DNA from: an uncultured Parabacteroides sp.
GTDB taxonomy: Bacteria > Bacteroidota > Bacteroidia > Bacteroidales > Tannerellaceae
NCBI RefSeq assembly: GCF_905196875.1
Contig: NZ_CAJJWO010000039.1
Coordinates: 1 to 46,486, forward strand
Length of the DNA: 46,486 nucleotides
Reading direction: 5' to 3'
Positions 16,576-24,317 of this stretch are shown in pieces. The position numbers and the translations under genes were made by a program. The first letter of the stretch is position 1, and every line of letters starts with the position of its first letter. The notes under the pieces are model-generated. The model searched no databases. It saw nothing but the letters and a program-made list of their open reading frames with translations, and had not been told where the DNA came from.

Positions 16576-18246
16576 ATGAATAAAACAGATCATGCATATG
16601 TAATCGGTATTGATTTTGGTACTGACTCATGTCGTACATTATTAGTGGACGCTACTACAGGAGAAGAATTACTGTCCGTTACTGAGTTTTACCCTCGGTG
16701 GAGGAAAGGATACTATTGTAACCCGGTTATAAATCAGTATCGCCAACATCCGTTGGACTATATGGAAAGTATGGAGCTGGCTATCAAGCAAACTTTGAGT
16801 ATTTGTCCGGAAGGTATTGCTGGCAATGTAGTTGGCATAGCTATTGATACGACCGGATCTACTCCTATACTGTTGGATAGGAATGGAACACCTTTATCTT
16901 TGTTACCCGAGTTTTCAGACAATCCTAATGCCATGTTTGTTCTATGGAAAGATCATACGGCTGTAAAGGAAGCTAGTGAGATAAATGAATTAGCTAAACG
17001 TTGGAAAATAGATTATACAGCGTATAGTGGAAGTACTTATTCTGCCGAATGGGTGTGGGCTAAGATGCTACACATACTTCGTGTTGATCCGGCAATACGG
17101 AAGTTTGCTTATAGTTGGGTCGAGCATTGTGATTGGATGCCAGCTTTGTTAACAGGAAATATTCTTCCGGAAAAGATTTATCGTAGTCGCTGTGCAGCAG
17201 GGCATAAAGCGATGTGGTGTGAAAAATGGGGGGGATTGCCTTCTTTTGACTTTCTTACCGCGTTAGATCCTTTGTTGGACTTATTCAACGGACATCTATA
17301 TCATTCCACTTATACGAGTGATACTTGTGCCGGATATTTGTCAGAAGAATGGGCTGACCGTCTGGGATTGTCTACCCAAGTAGCGGTAGCAGTAGGAGCT
17401 CTCGACTGTCATATGGGAGCTGTTGGAGCCGAAATATCAGAAAAAACATTTGTTAGGGTGATGGGTACATCTACTTGTGATGTTATGGTTTCTCCTTATG
17501 ATGAGATAAAAGACTCTCAGATCTCCGGAATTTGCGGACAGGTTGACGGCTCTGTAATACCCGGAATGGTTGGACTGGAAGCCGGACAGTCGGCGTTCGG
17601 TGATGTATATGCCTGGTTTAAAGATTTGTTGTTGTGGCCTTTGGAGACTTTGTTGCCGTCTGTTTGTGATAACAGAGATGCTGAAAATCTTATCCAGTTG
17701 CTGGATAGCAAGATATTACCATTGTTGACAGAAGAAGCAGAAAAAATACTGGTCAGCGAAAGTGTACCTGTTTCTGTTGATTGGTTGAATGGACGGCGTA
17801 CGCCTGATGCCAACCAGAATGTAACCGGACTTATTTCCGGTTTGACGTTGGGTACTTCTGCACCGTTACTTTTTAAATCCTTAGTTGAAGCCACAGCTTT
17901 CGGTTCAAAGTCAATTGTGGATTGTTTTTTGAGGCAACATGTGGAGATAGAGAACATAACAGCGATCGGAGGGATCTCTTTAAAATCTCCTTTCATAATG
18001 CAAACGTTGGCTAATGTATTGAATATGCCTATTAAAGTTGCCCGTTCCGAACAAGCTTGTGCTTTGGGAGCAGCCATGTTTGCTGCTGTTGCAGCCGGAG
18101 TCTATCCAAAAGTAGAGAAGGCCCAGCAGATTATGGGAAAAGGTTTTATTACTCAATATACTCCGGATGAGGAGAAACATCGCCAGTATTTATCTCTGTA
18201 TCAAAAATATTTAGATTTAGGTAATTTCATAGAAACAAGATTATGA
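16576..18246 (+). CDS. araB: Ribulokinase (AraB type, FGGY family)
   Basis: The 556-aa kinase aligns closely with E. coli AraB: IGIDFGTDSCRTLLVD (phosphate 1), the YPRW and NPVINQYRQHP region, AIDTTGSTPILLD, NPNAMFVLWKDHTA, SAGHK-like RCAAGHKAMW, ALDCHMGAVGAEI, VMGTSTCDVM, GICGQVDGSVIPG with GLEAGQSAFGD, and DWLNGRRTPDANQ. AraB is known to phosphorylate all four 2-ketopentoses, so D-ribulose made by the FucI-type isomerase would give D-ribulose 5-phosphate for the pentose phosphate pathway. No araA or araD is present, which argues against ordinary L-arabinose use. It is 60 nt after the fusion gene and 23 nt before the symporter gene. Confidence 0.9.
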   Translation: MNKTDHAYVIGIDFGTDSCRTLLVDATTGEELLSVTEFYPRWRKGYYCNPVINQYRQHPLDYMESMELAIKQTLSICPEGIAGNVVGIAIDTTGSTPILLDRNGTPLSLLPEFSDNPNAMFVLWKDHTAVKEASEINELAKRWKIDYTAYSGSTYSAEWVWAKMLHILRVDPAIRKFAYSWVEHCDWMPALLTGNILPEKIYRSRCAAGHKAMWCEKWGGLPSFDFLTALDPLLDLFNGHLYHSTYTSDTCAGYLSEEWADRLGLSTQVAVAVGALDCHMGAVGAEISEKTFVRVMGTSTCDVMVSPYDEIKDSQISGICGQVDGSVIPGMVGLEAGQSAFGDVYAWFKDLLLWPLETLLPSVCDNRDAENLIQLLDSKILPLLTEEAEKILVSESVPVSVDWLNGRRTPDANQNVTGLISGLTLGTSAPLLFKSLVEATAFGSKSIVDCFLRQHVEIENITAIGGISLKSPFIMQTLANVLNMPIKVARSEQACALGAAMFAAVAAGVYPKVEKAQQIMGKGFITQYTPDEEKHRQYLSLYQKYLDLGNFIETRL

Positions 18247-18269
18247 TGTAAATTATATATAGAAATACC

Positions 18270-19712
18270 ATGGAACTATCAATACTCGACTTTATTGTTT
18301 TCTTTGCTTTTATGGCAGGGACTTTGCTATTTGGATGCTCGTTTTTTTCTAAAAACAGGAATTCGAACGAATATACATCTGCCGGAGGTAGATTACCTGC
18401 CTGGGTGGTAGGGATGTCCATCTTTGCAACCTATGTCAGTAGTATCAGTTTTCTAGCATTGCCAGGGAATGCTTATATGGGAAACTGGAATCCGTTTGTA
18501 TTCAGTTTGTCTATTCCAATAGCATCCTGGATAGCAGCTAAATACTTTGTCCCTTTTTATCGGAATATCAGTAGTATATCTGCCTATAGTTATTTAGAAG
18601 AAAGATTCGGATATTGGGCCAGGGTATATGCATCCTGTTGCTATTTATTAACACAGGTGGCCAGGATCGGTTCTGTCTTGTATTTAATGGCTTTGCCGTT
18701 GCACTCTATGTTAGGCTGGAGTATACCGGTCATTATTGTTGTTTCCGGACTTTGTGTGGTTATTTATTCTGTGTTAGGCGGGATAACAGCTGTAATATGG
18801 ACGGATGCTATACAAGGCCTCGTTTTGATTGCCGGAGCACTGGCTTGCGTATTGGTTTTATTGTTTTCTATGCCGGAAGGCCCTTCACAATTGTTTTCTA
18901 TTGCGATGGAATATGATAAATTCTCATTAGGTAGTTTTGGACCAGAGTTGAGTACTACTACTTTCTGGGTAACATTGGTGTATGGTCTTTTTATCAATTT
19001 GCAGAATTATGGTATCGATCAGAATTATGTACAGCGTTATAAAACAGCCAAAGATGACAAAAGTGCATGCTCTGCCGCTTTATTTGGCGGCCTTCTATAT
19101 GTTCCGGTAAGTATGTTTTTCTTTTTTATAGGAACTGCCCTGTTCGCTTATTATACAGTTTCACCGGAATTACTACCTGAAGGTATAGCCAATGATGCTG
19201 TTTTCCCTTATTTTATTGTTCATGGTCTGCCGACTGGTATTACAGGTCTATTGATTGCAGCTATTTGTGCAGCGGGCATGAGTACTGTTTCAACCAGTAT
19301 CAATAGTTCTGCCACTATTATTCTGACAGATTTCTTTCAACATAAACGAAAAATGACGGATAAACAGAATATGTATGTTCTTTATGGGACTTCTTTTATT
19401 TTAGGTATTCTGGGGATGGGATTAGGCTTGGCTATGATGTCTGTACAGAGTGCCCTTGAAGCCTGGTGGAGTTTAGCTGCTATATTTAGCGGTGGAATGT
19501 TAGGACTTTTCCTATTGGGATATATGGCAAAGCGAGTAAAGAATATCCATGCGATGATCGGGGTTATTTGTGGAGTTATTCTGATTGCCTGGATGAGTTT
19601 TGGTAATAATACGGTATTCCATAGCTATCTGACTATTGTATTTGGAACAATTTTAATATTTTTAATAGGGTTCTTATTATCTCTATTCGCTGGAAAACAG
19701 GGTAGTAAATAG
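18270..19712 (+). CDS. Sodium:solute symporter (SSS family)
   Basis: The 480-aa inner-membrane protein has about 13 predicted helices. The signature VVGMSIFATYVSSISFLALP (about 47-66), with a serine-rich sodium-site region, and WTDAIQGLVLIAGAL and AAICAAGMSTVSTSINSSAT (around 330-350) are typical of SSS transporters, a family that includes sialic acid, sugar and sugar-acid carriers. It probably moves the sugar released in the periplasm into the cell. It follows the kinase by 23 nt and is followed by the regulator. Confidence 0.9.
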   Translation: MELSILDFIVFFAFMAGTLLFGCSFFSKNRNSNEYTSAGGRLPAWVVGMSIFATYVSSISFLALPGNAYMGNWNPFVFSLSIPIASWIAAKYFVPFYRNISSISAYSYLEERFGYWARVYASCCYLLTQVARIGSVLYLMALPLHSMLGWSIPVIIVVSGLCVVIYSVLGGITAVIWTDAIQGLVLIAGALACVLVLLFSMPEGPSQLFSIAMEYDKFSLGSFGPELSTTTFWVTLVYGLFINLQNYGIDQNYVQRYKTAKDDKSACSAALFGGLLYVPVSMFFFFIGTALFAYYTVSPELLPEGIANDAVFPYFIVHGLPTGITGLLIAAICAAGMSTVSTSINSSATIILTDFFQHKRKMTDKQNMYVLYGTSFILGILGMGLGLAMMSVQSALEAWWSLAAIFSGGMLGLFLLGYMAKRVKNIHAMIGVICGVILIAWMSFGNNTVFHSYLTIVFGTILIFLIGFLLSLFAGKQGSK

Positions 19713-19724
19713 AGTTATTTTTTG

Positions 19725-19732
19725 TTACTTTG
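19725..19732 (+). promoter_or_regulatory. Weak -7 box for lacI
   Basis: TTACTTTG differs from TAnnTTTG at one base. If used, its start near 19739 would favour the ATG at 19743, 19746 or 19755 and give lacI expression independent of the operon. Confidence 0.35.
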
Positions 19733-19754
19733 CATGGAATTTATGATGGAACGT

Positions 19755-20756
19755 ATGAAAAGAATATCTATAAAAGATATAGCTCAAGCTGTAGGAGTTT
19801 CTACAGCGACTGTATCTCTGGTCTTGACTGGAAAAAATAAAAATGGTCGTGTCGGAAAGGAAATGTCTGAAAAGATAAAAAAGGTAGCTCATGAAATGAA
19901 TTATCAGCCGAACAGGTTAGCAATGAGTTTGCAAAGTGGTCGTTCACAGACTATAGGACTGCTTGTTGCTGATATATCCAACCCCTTTTTCGGAACATTG
20001 GCTTTTTATGTGCAGGAAGAAATGGAAAAAGCAGGATATGCTGTTATTATAATGAATACAGACGAAAGTGATTTGCAGATGGAAAGGATGATAAGTCTGT
20101 TAAGAAGTCGCCAGGTTGATGGATTTATTATTGTTCCAACTGAATTCGGAGAGAAAAATATCGCACAACTTGTAAATAACCATATACCTTTAGTGTTGAT
20201 AGACCGTTATTATCCATCATTGCAAGTAAATAGTGTATTAATTGACAATTATCAGGTCGCTTATGAAGCGACCCGGTATTTAATAGATATTCATTGTAAG
20301 AAAATAGCATTGCTTATTTATGAGAATAACCAACCTCATATGACTGAACGTGAAAGAGGGTACACCAATGCATTGAAAGATGCCTGTTTATATGATGAAG
20401 AGTTAGTAAAAAAAGTACGTTATAAATTTATGGATGAAGATATCATCGGAGCAATAACCTGGCTGGCTCAAAAAAGGAAAGATATGGATGGTATTCTTTT
20501 TGCAACAAACACGATTGCTATGACTGGAATCAAGCAATTGTTGAATTTGAAATTTCGGATAGGAGAAGACGTGCATGTTGTTTGTTTTGATAAAAGTGAT
20601 GCCTTTGATTTCATGCCGGTTTTTATTCCTTATATTCATCAACCAATAGCGGATATGGGACGATTAGCATCTCAACTGTTAATAAAGCAAATTGAAGAAG
20701 AGGAGACTGATGATAAGTTGGTTCATAAATTATCAGCCAAATTAATGATAGAATAG
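19755..20756 (+). CDS. LacI-family transcriptional regulator
   Basis: From the ATG at 19755 the product is 333 aa. MKRISIKDIAQAVGVSTATV (1-20) is the LacI helix-turn-helix, followed by VSLVLTGK and the hinge region NRLAMSLQSGRSQTIGLL. The rest is a periplasmic-binding-like effector domain (VADISNPFF, DGFIIVPTE, VLIDRYYP, DGILFATN). An in-frame TTG at 19722 and ATGs at 19734, 19743 and 19746 would add up to 11 residues before the HTH; I prefer 19755 because the family normally begins there. It likely represses the locus through the TTAATCGATTAA-type operators at 6784-6922, relieved by a sugar of the pathway. Confidence 0.9.
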   Translation: MKRISIKDIAQAVGVSTATVSLVLTGKNKNGRVGKEMSEKIKKVAHEMNYQPNRLAMSLQSGRSQTIGLLVADISNPFFGTLAFYVQEEMEKAGYAVIIMNTDESDLQMERMISLLRSRQVDGFIIVPTEFGEKNIAQLVNNHIPLVLIDRYYPSLQVNSVLIDNYQVAYEATRYLIDIHCKKIALLIYENNQPHMTERERGYTNALKDACLYDEELVKKVRYKFMDEDIIGAITWLAQKRKDMDGILFATNTIAMTGIKQLLNLKFRIGEDVHVVCFDKSDAFDFMPVFIPYIHQPIADMGRLASQLLIKQIEEEETDDKLVHKLSAKLMIE

Positions 20757-20767
20757 GGTTAAAACAT

Positions 20768-20800
20768 AAAAAGTTATCTCCTTAAAGAGATAACTTTTTA
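20768..20800. terminator. Bidirectional terminator between lacI and the Dps-like gene
   Basis: AAAAAGTTATCTC and GAGATAACTTTTT form a 13-bp stem with a 6-nt loop (CTTAAA); runs of A and T on the two sides let it work in both directions between these convergent genes. Confidence 0.85.
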
Positions 20801-20833
20801 ATTTATATCAAAAAAGAACAATGGAACTATAGA

Positions 20834-21250
20834 TTACTGTAGTCTAATTAATCTATAGAGCAATTGTTGAATGGCTTCCTGATAGTCATCGATAATTGAT
20901 TGCGAGAATGCTTCCGGGAACAGATCTCTGTGTTTTTCTACATAGTTGTAGAAATCGGTAGCATGTTTAACGATATCCTTCGGAGTTTTTGTTTCGGGGA
21001 TTGAAATATTCATGTCGCCAGCCATAGCGAATGTTGTTTCTGTAATTCTGTCGATCACGTCCAATAAAGATGCGATAGCTTCGTCCAGAGCCATGTGTTT
21101 GGCGTAACTACCTGTTCCGGTAACACTCCAATGGAAGAGTTTTAAACTGCTGTTGAATGAGAATAGTTCTCCGATAAATGCTGCGATCTCTTTGTTTGAT
21201 GTACGGGCAGCTTCTTTTTTCTGTTCTGTTTTTACGGTTGTTGTACTCAT
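20834..21250 (-). CDS. Dps-like ferritin-superfamily protein
   Basis: The 138-aa protein is predicted to be a four-helix bundle. The first helices carry FHWSVTGTG and AKHMALDEAIASLLDVIDRITE. Residues H40, H52, D67 and E71 keep the 12-15-4 spacing of the Dps ferroxidase ligands (H31, H43, D58, E62 in Listeria Dps), so iron oxidation at a subunit interface is plausible. Dps proteins store iron and protect DNA or cells from peroxide. The basic, lysine-containing N-terminal tail (to about 20) could contact DNA. It is shorter than most Dps (about 150-170 aa) and may be annotated only as a DUF. It is transcribed alone, divergent from the DUF488 gene. Confidence 0.7.
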   Translation of the reverse strand: MSTTTVKTEQKKEAARTSNKEIAAFIGELFSFNSSLKLFHWSVTGTGSYAKHMALDEAIASLLDVIDRITETTFAMAGDMNISIPETKTPKDIVKHATDFYNYVEKHRDLFPEAFSQSIIDDYQEAIQQLLYRLIRLQ

Positions 21251-21398
21251 GATTTTTAATGTTTATGTTTTATACTAATCTAACAAGGCGGATTAAAGGA
21301 ATGTTTATGGAAAAGGAGGAAAAGCAAGCTATGAAATTGAATGCAACAATCCGATAATCGACCTTGTTTATATCTAACAGTGTGTAAATAAAAAAGAT

Positions 21399-21767
21399 AT
21401 GACACAGGTAAAGATAAAACGAGTGTACGAAGATCCGGAAAGCATAGACGGTTACAGAGTGTTTGTGGATCGTTTATGGCCCCGTGGAATGAAAAAGGAA
21501 GCTTTGCATTATGATTTATGGGCGAAAGATATTACTCCTTCACCGGAGATACGTCAGTGGTTTCATCAGGATCCCGATGTAAGATGGCATGAGTTTGTCG
21601 GATTGTATCGAAAGGAACTGAACGGTTCGGAGGCAGCCAAGGCATTTGTGAATAAGATCAGGCAATATCCGGTCGTTACGTTACTTTATGCTTCCAAGAA
21701 TCCGGATCATAATCATGCTCTTATCTTGAAGGATTTTTTAGATGAAAATATGAAGTCACAAAGCTGA
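21399..21767 (+). CDS. DUF488 (YeaO-like) protein
   Basis: The 122-aa protein has the YeaO/DUF488 pattern: IKRVYEDP, the very conserved DGYRVFVDRLWPRGMKKE (about 17-34), LWAKDITPSPEIRQWFHQDP and, near the end, VTLLYASKNPDHNHALILKDFL. The family is cytoplasmic with no settled function. Its stop codon lies inside a long hairpin (21752-21793) shared with thrC, which converges on it. Confidence 0.85.
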   Translation: MTQVKIKRVYEDPESIDGYRVFVDRLWPRGMKKEALHYDLWAKDITPSPEIRQWFHQDPDVRWHEFVGLYRKELNGSEAAKAFVNKIRQYPVVTLLYASKNPDHNHALILKDFLDENMKSQS

Positions 21768-21793
21768 GGTTAATAACTCAGCTTTGTGACTTC
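21752..21793. terminator. 17-bp hairpin between DUF488 and thrC
   Basis: GAAGTCACAAAGCTGAG and CTCAGCTTTGTGACTTC make a perfect 17-bp stem with an 8-nt loop. The left arm includes the DUF488 stop codon and the right arm ends 9 bp before the thrC stop. There is no strong T run on either side (only ATATTTTC on the thrC side), so termination may be partial. Confidence 0.6.
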
Positions 21794-21802
21794 AAGAAGT
21801 TG

Positions 21803-23116
21803 CTATTGCTTCATTAAATAGGATTTGAAAGTATCAAAATCTTTGCTTAGTTCGATACTTTGCTTGGTTCCTTGCATAAAGGCTTTGAGCTTAGTCGGTA
21901 CTTCTATTTCCGCTTCCAGAATACGGTCGACAGTATCTTTAAACTTGGCTGGATGGGCTGTTTCCAGGAAGAGGCCGGTTTCGTCCGCTTCAAGTGCATC
22001 ATGTATCAGGGCCTGATAGCCGCAGGCACCGTGTGGATCGAGTAGATAACCGTCGTTTTTATATACGTATCTGATTGTATCTTCGATCTCTTCGTCGGTG
22101 AAGCGGTAGCCGTGGATACATTGGCATATCTCCTTATGTTTATCGCCATAGATGTCGAACAGATCCATGATGCGAGCGAAGTTGCTCGGATCACCTACAT
22201 CCATTGCGTTAGCGATGGTAGCTACGGAAGGACGTGGCGTATAAACACCTGTTCTCAGATATTCGAGGAATACGTCGTTGCGATTGTTGGCTGCGATGAA
22301 ATGTTTAACCGGCAGTCCCATCCAGTTGGCGAAAAGACCGGCAGTGATATTTCCGAAATTTCCGCTGGGGACGGAGATCACCAGATTGTAAGCTTTGCCT
22401 ATCTTATCCAATTGGGCATACGCATTGAAATAATAGAAAGACTGTGGAAGGAAACGGGCAACGTTGATTGAATTGGCTGAAGTCAGTTTCATGTGACCGT
22501 TTAGTTCGTCATCCATGAAAGCCGATTTAACTAAAGCCTGGCAATCATCGAAGGTACCGTCTATTTCCAAAGCAGTAATGTTTTGTCCTAATGTTGTGAA
22601 CTGGCATTCCTGGATAGGGCTTACCTTTCCTTTCGGATAAAGCACATACACATGAATGCCAGGTACGCCTAGGAAACCGTTAGCTACAGCGCTTCCGGTA
22701 TCTCCCGAAGTGGCAACCAATACATTAACTTGTTTAATACCTTCCTTTTTGATGAAATATCCCAACACGCGTGCCATAAAGCGACCGCCTACATCTTTAA
22801 ATGCCAGAGTGGGACCGTGAAATAGTTCAAGGCTATAAATATTATCGTTGACATGAACCACCGGAGTGTCGAACGACAAAGTATCTTTTACAATTTCATT
22901 CAATGTCTCCGTTTCGATATCTTCCCCGAAGAAGGCTTGTGCAACTGTGCAGGCTATGTCGTGGAAAGATTGGTTCTTCATATTGTTTATTGTGCCTTCG
23001 TCGAGTTTGACGATATGTTCAGGCATATACAATCCTTTGTCACCGGCAAGCCCCTTCACTACGGCTTCTTCGAGGGTGGCCAGCGGAGCTTTTTTGTTTG
23101 TGCTGTAATATTTCAT
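21803..23116 (-). CDS. thrC: Threonine synthase
   Basis: The 437-aa PLP enzyme converts O-phosphohomoserine to threonine. It begins MKYYSTNKKAPLATLEEAVV, as in the bacterial/yeast class of ThrC, and the PLP lysine is K107 in GPTLAFKDVGGRF. The phosphate-binding VATSGDTGSAVANGF (about 150) and SVPSGNFGN (about 240) are present. Its ATG overlaps the end of the upstream apgM-like gene by 4 bp, so translation is coupled. It is the last gene of the operon thrA - apgM-like - thrC. Confidence 0.95.
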   Translation of the reverse strand: MKYYSTNKKAPLATLEEAVVKGLAGDKGLYMPEHIVKLDEGTINNMKNQSFHDIACTVAQAFFGEDIETETLNEIVKDTLSFDTPVVHVNDNIYSLELFHGPTLAFKDVGGRFMARVLGYFIKKEGIKQVNVLVATSGDTGSAVANGFLGVPGIHVYVLYPKGKVSPIQECQFTTLGQNITALEIDGTFDDCQALVKSAFMDDELNGHMKLTSANSINVARFLPQSFYYFNAYAQLDKIGKAYNLVISVPSGNFGNITAGLFANWMGLPVKHFIAANNRNDVFLEYLRTGVYTPRPSVATIANAMDVGDPSNFARIMDLFDIYGDKHKEICQCIHGYRFTDEEIEDTIRYVYKNDGYLLDPHGACGYQALIHDALEADETGLFLETAHPAKFKDTVDRILEAEIEVPTKLKAFMQGTKQSIELSKDFDTFKSYLMKQ

Positions 23117-24315
23117 AATAATTCCTTTATAAATTCATCTTTTTCAAGTACACCATATTTTCCTTTCAATACAGAGAACTCGTCGAAACAGGTTACTGCA
23201 TCCGGTTCCTGTCCGGGTTTATAGATCAGGAAAGGAACAGGTGTGTTGGTATGTGTACGGATCGAGCAAGGTGTCGGGTGATCGGGGAGTACGGCAATGG
23301 CAACCGGTTCATTCCATTTCTGTAACTCTTCGTAAATAATACGGATGGCCCGCTTATCAAGAAACTCGATTGTTTTTATTTTCAGGTCGACATCTCCTTC
23401 GTGTCCGGCTTCATCGCTGGCTTCTACATGAAGGTAAACGAAATCGTTTGTCTTAAGAGCTTCAAGGGCGGCATACGCTTTGCCCTCATAGTTTGTGTCG
23501 TATAAACCGGTAGCTCCCTCCACATTGATCACCTCAAGTCCGGCATAAACACCGATACCGCGGATCAGGTCCACAGCGGAAATAACGGAACCTTTTTCAA
23601 ATCCGTACATCTCCTGCATGGTCTGCATGGCTGGACGATAACCGGGCGACCAGGGCCAGATACTGTTGGCCGGATCTTTTCCTGCAGCCATACGTTTCAG
23701 ATTAACCGGATGGTCTTTGAGTACTTCCTGTGATTTCAGGATCAGTTCGTTCAACAGGTCTGCCGTCTCTTTTGCTTCTGCAACTTCGGGTTTTACCATC
23801 AGAGGACGGAAGGGGTGGAGGGGCACATCGTGCGGCGGAGTGCAATCTAGTCTTTTATCACCGCCTTTTATCACCAGCAGGTGACGATAAGAGACTCCTG
23901 TATAGAACTTAACCCGGTCGGAGCCTAGTTTCTCGTTGAGGAATTGTATTAATTCGTCGGCTTCTTCGGTGTGAATATGTCCGGCGGAATGATTTTTCAG
24001 TATTTCTCCTTCCACACAGATCAGGTTGCAACGCATTGCCATCTCACCTGGTTGGAGGGTGACACCGATACTGGCTGCTTCCAATACACCACGCCCTTCG
24101 TATACTTTGGGTAAGTCGTATCCTAATACGGCCATGTTGGCAACTTCGCTGCCCGGATGAAAACCGTCGGCAACCGTTTTCATTTGTCCGGTGACTCCCA
24201 ATGCCGCCAGCTTGTCCATATAGGGAGTGTCGGCATATTGCATGGGCGTTTTACCGCCCAATGCCTCGATGGGTTCATCGGCCATGCCGTCACCTAGAAT
24301 GATTATACTTTTCAT
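23113..24315 (-). CDS. ApgM-like phosphoglycerate mutase family protein, probable homoserine kinase
   Basis: The 400-aa protein is of the alkaline-phosphatase superfamily (archaeal-type cofactor-independent phosphoglycerate mutase). Metal-site residues are visible: D9 in ILGDGMADEP, S56 in HPGSEVANM, HVEASDEAGHEGD (about 295) and VLPDHPTP. The gene sits between thrA and thrC where thrB is expected, 2 nt after thrA and overlapping thrC by 4 bp, and no GHMP-type ThrB is in the window. Genes of this type in Bacteroides have been linked to the homoserine kinase step. A housekeeping phosphoglycerate mutase role is the alternative. Confidence 0.85.
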   Translation of the reverse strand: MKSIIILGDGMADEPIEALGGKTPMQYADTPYMDKLAALGVTGQMKTVADGFHPGSEVANMAVLGYDLPKVYEGRGVLEAASIGVTLQPGEMAMRCNLICVEGEILKNHSAGHIHTEEADELIQFLNEKLGSDRVKFYTGVSYRHLLVIKGGDKRLDCTPPHDVPLHPFRPLMVKPEVAEAKETADLLNELILKSQEVLKDHPVNLKRMAAGKDPANSIWPWSPGYRPAMQTMQEMYGFEKGSVISAVDLIRGIGVYAGLEVINVEGATGLYDTNYEGKAYAALEALKTNDFVYLHVEASDEAGHEGDVDLKIKTIEFLDKRAIRIIYEELQKWNEPVAIAVLPDHPTPCSIRTHTNTPVPFLIYKPGQEPDAVTCFDEFSVLKGKYGVLEKDEFIKELL

Positions 24316-24317
24316 CT

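Noticed and set aside
6943..18246. A classical L-fucose or L-arabinose operon
   Set aside because: Fuculokinase and fuculose-1-phosphate aldolase are absent, as are L-arabinose isomerase and ribulose-5-phosphate epimerase.
19722..19754. lacI starting at the TTG at 19722
   Set aside because: The extra residues do not resemble LacI N-termini, and the -7-like box TTACTTTG lies within this stretch.
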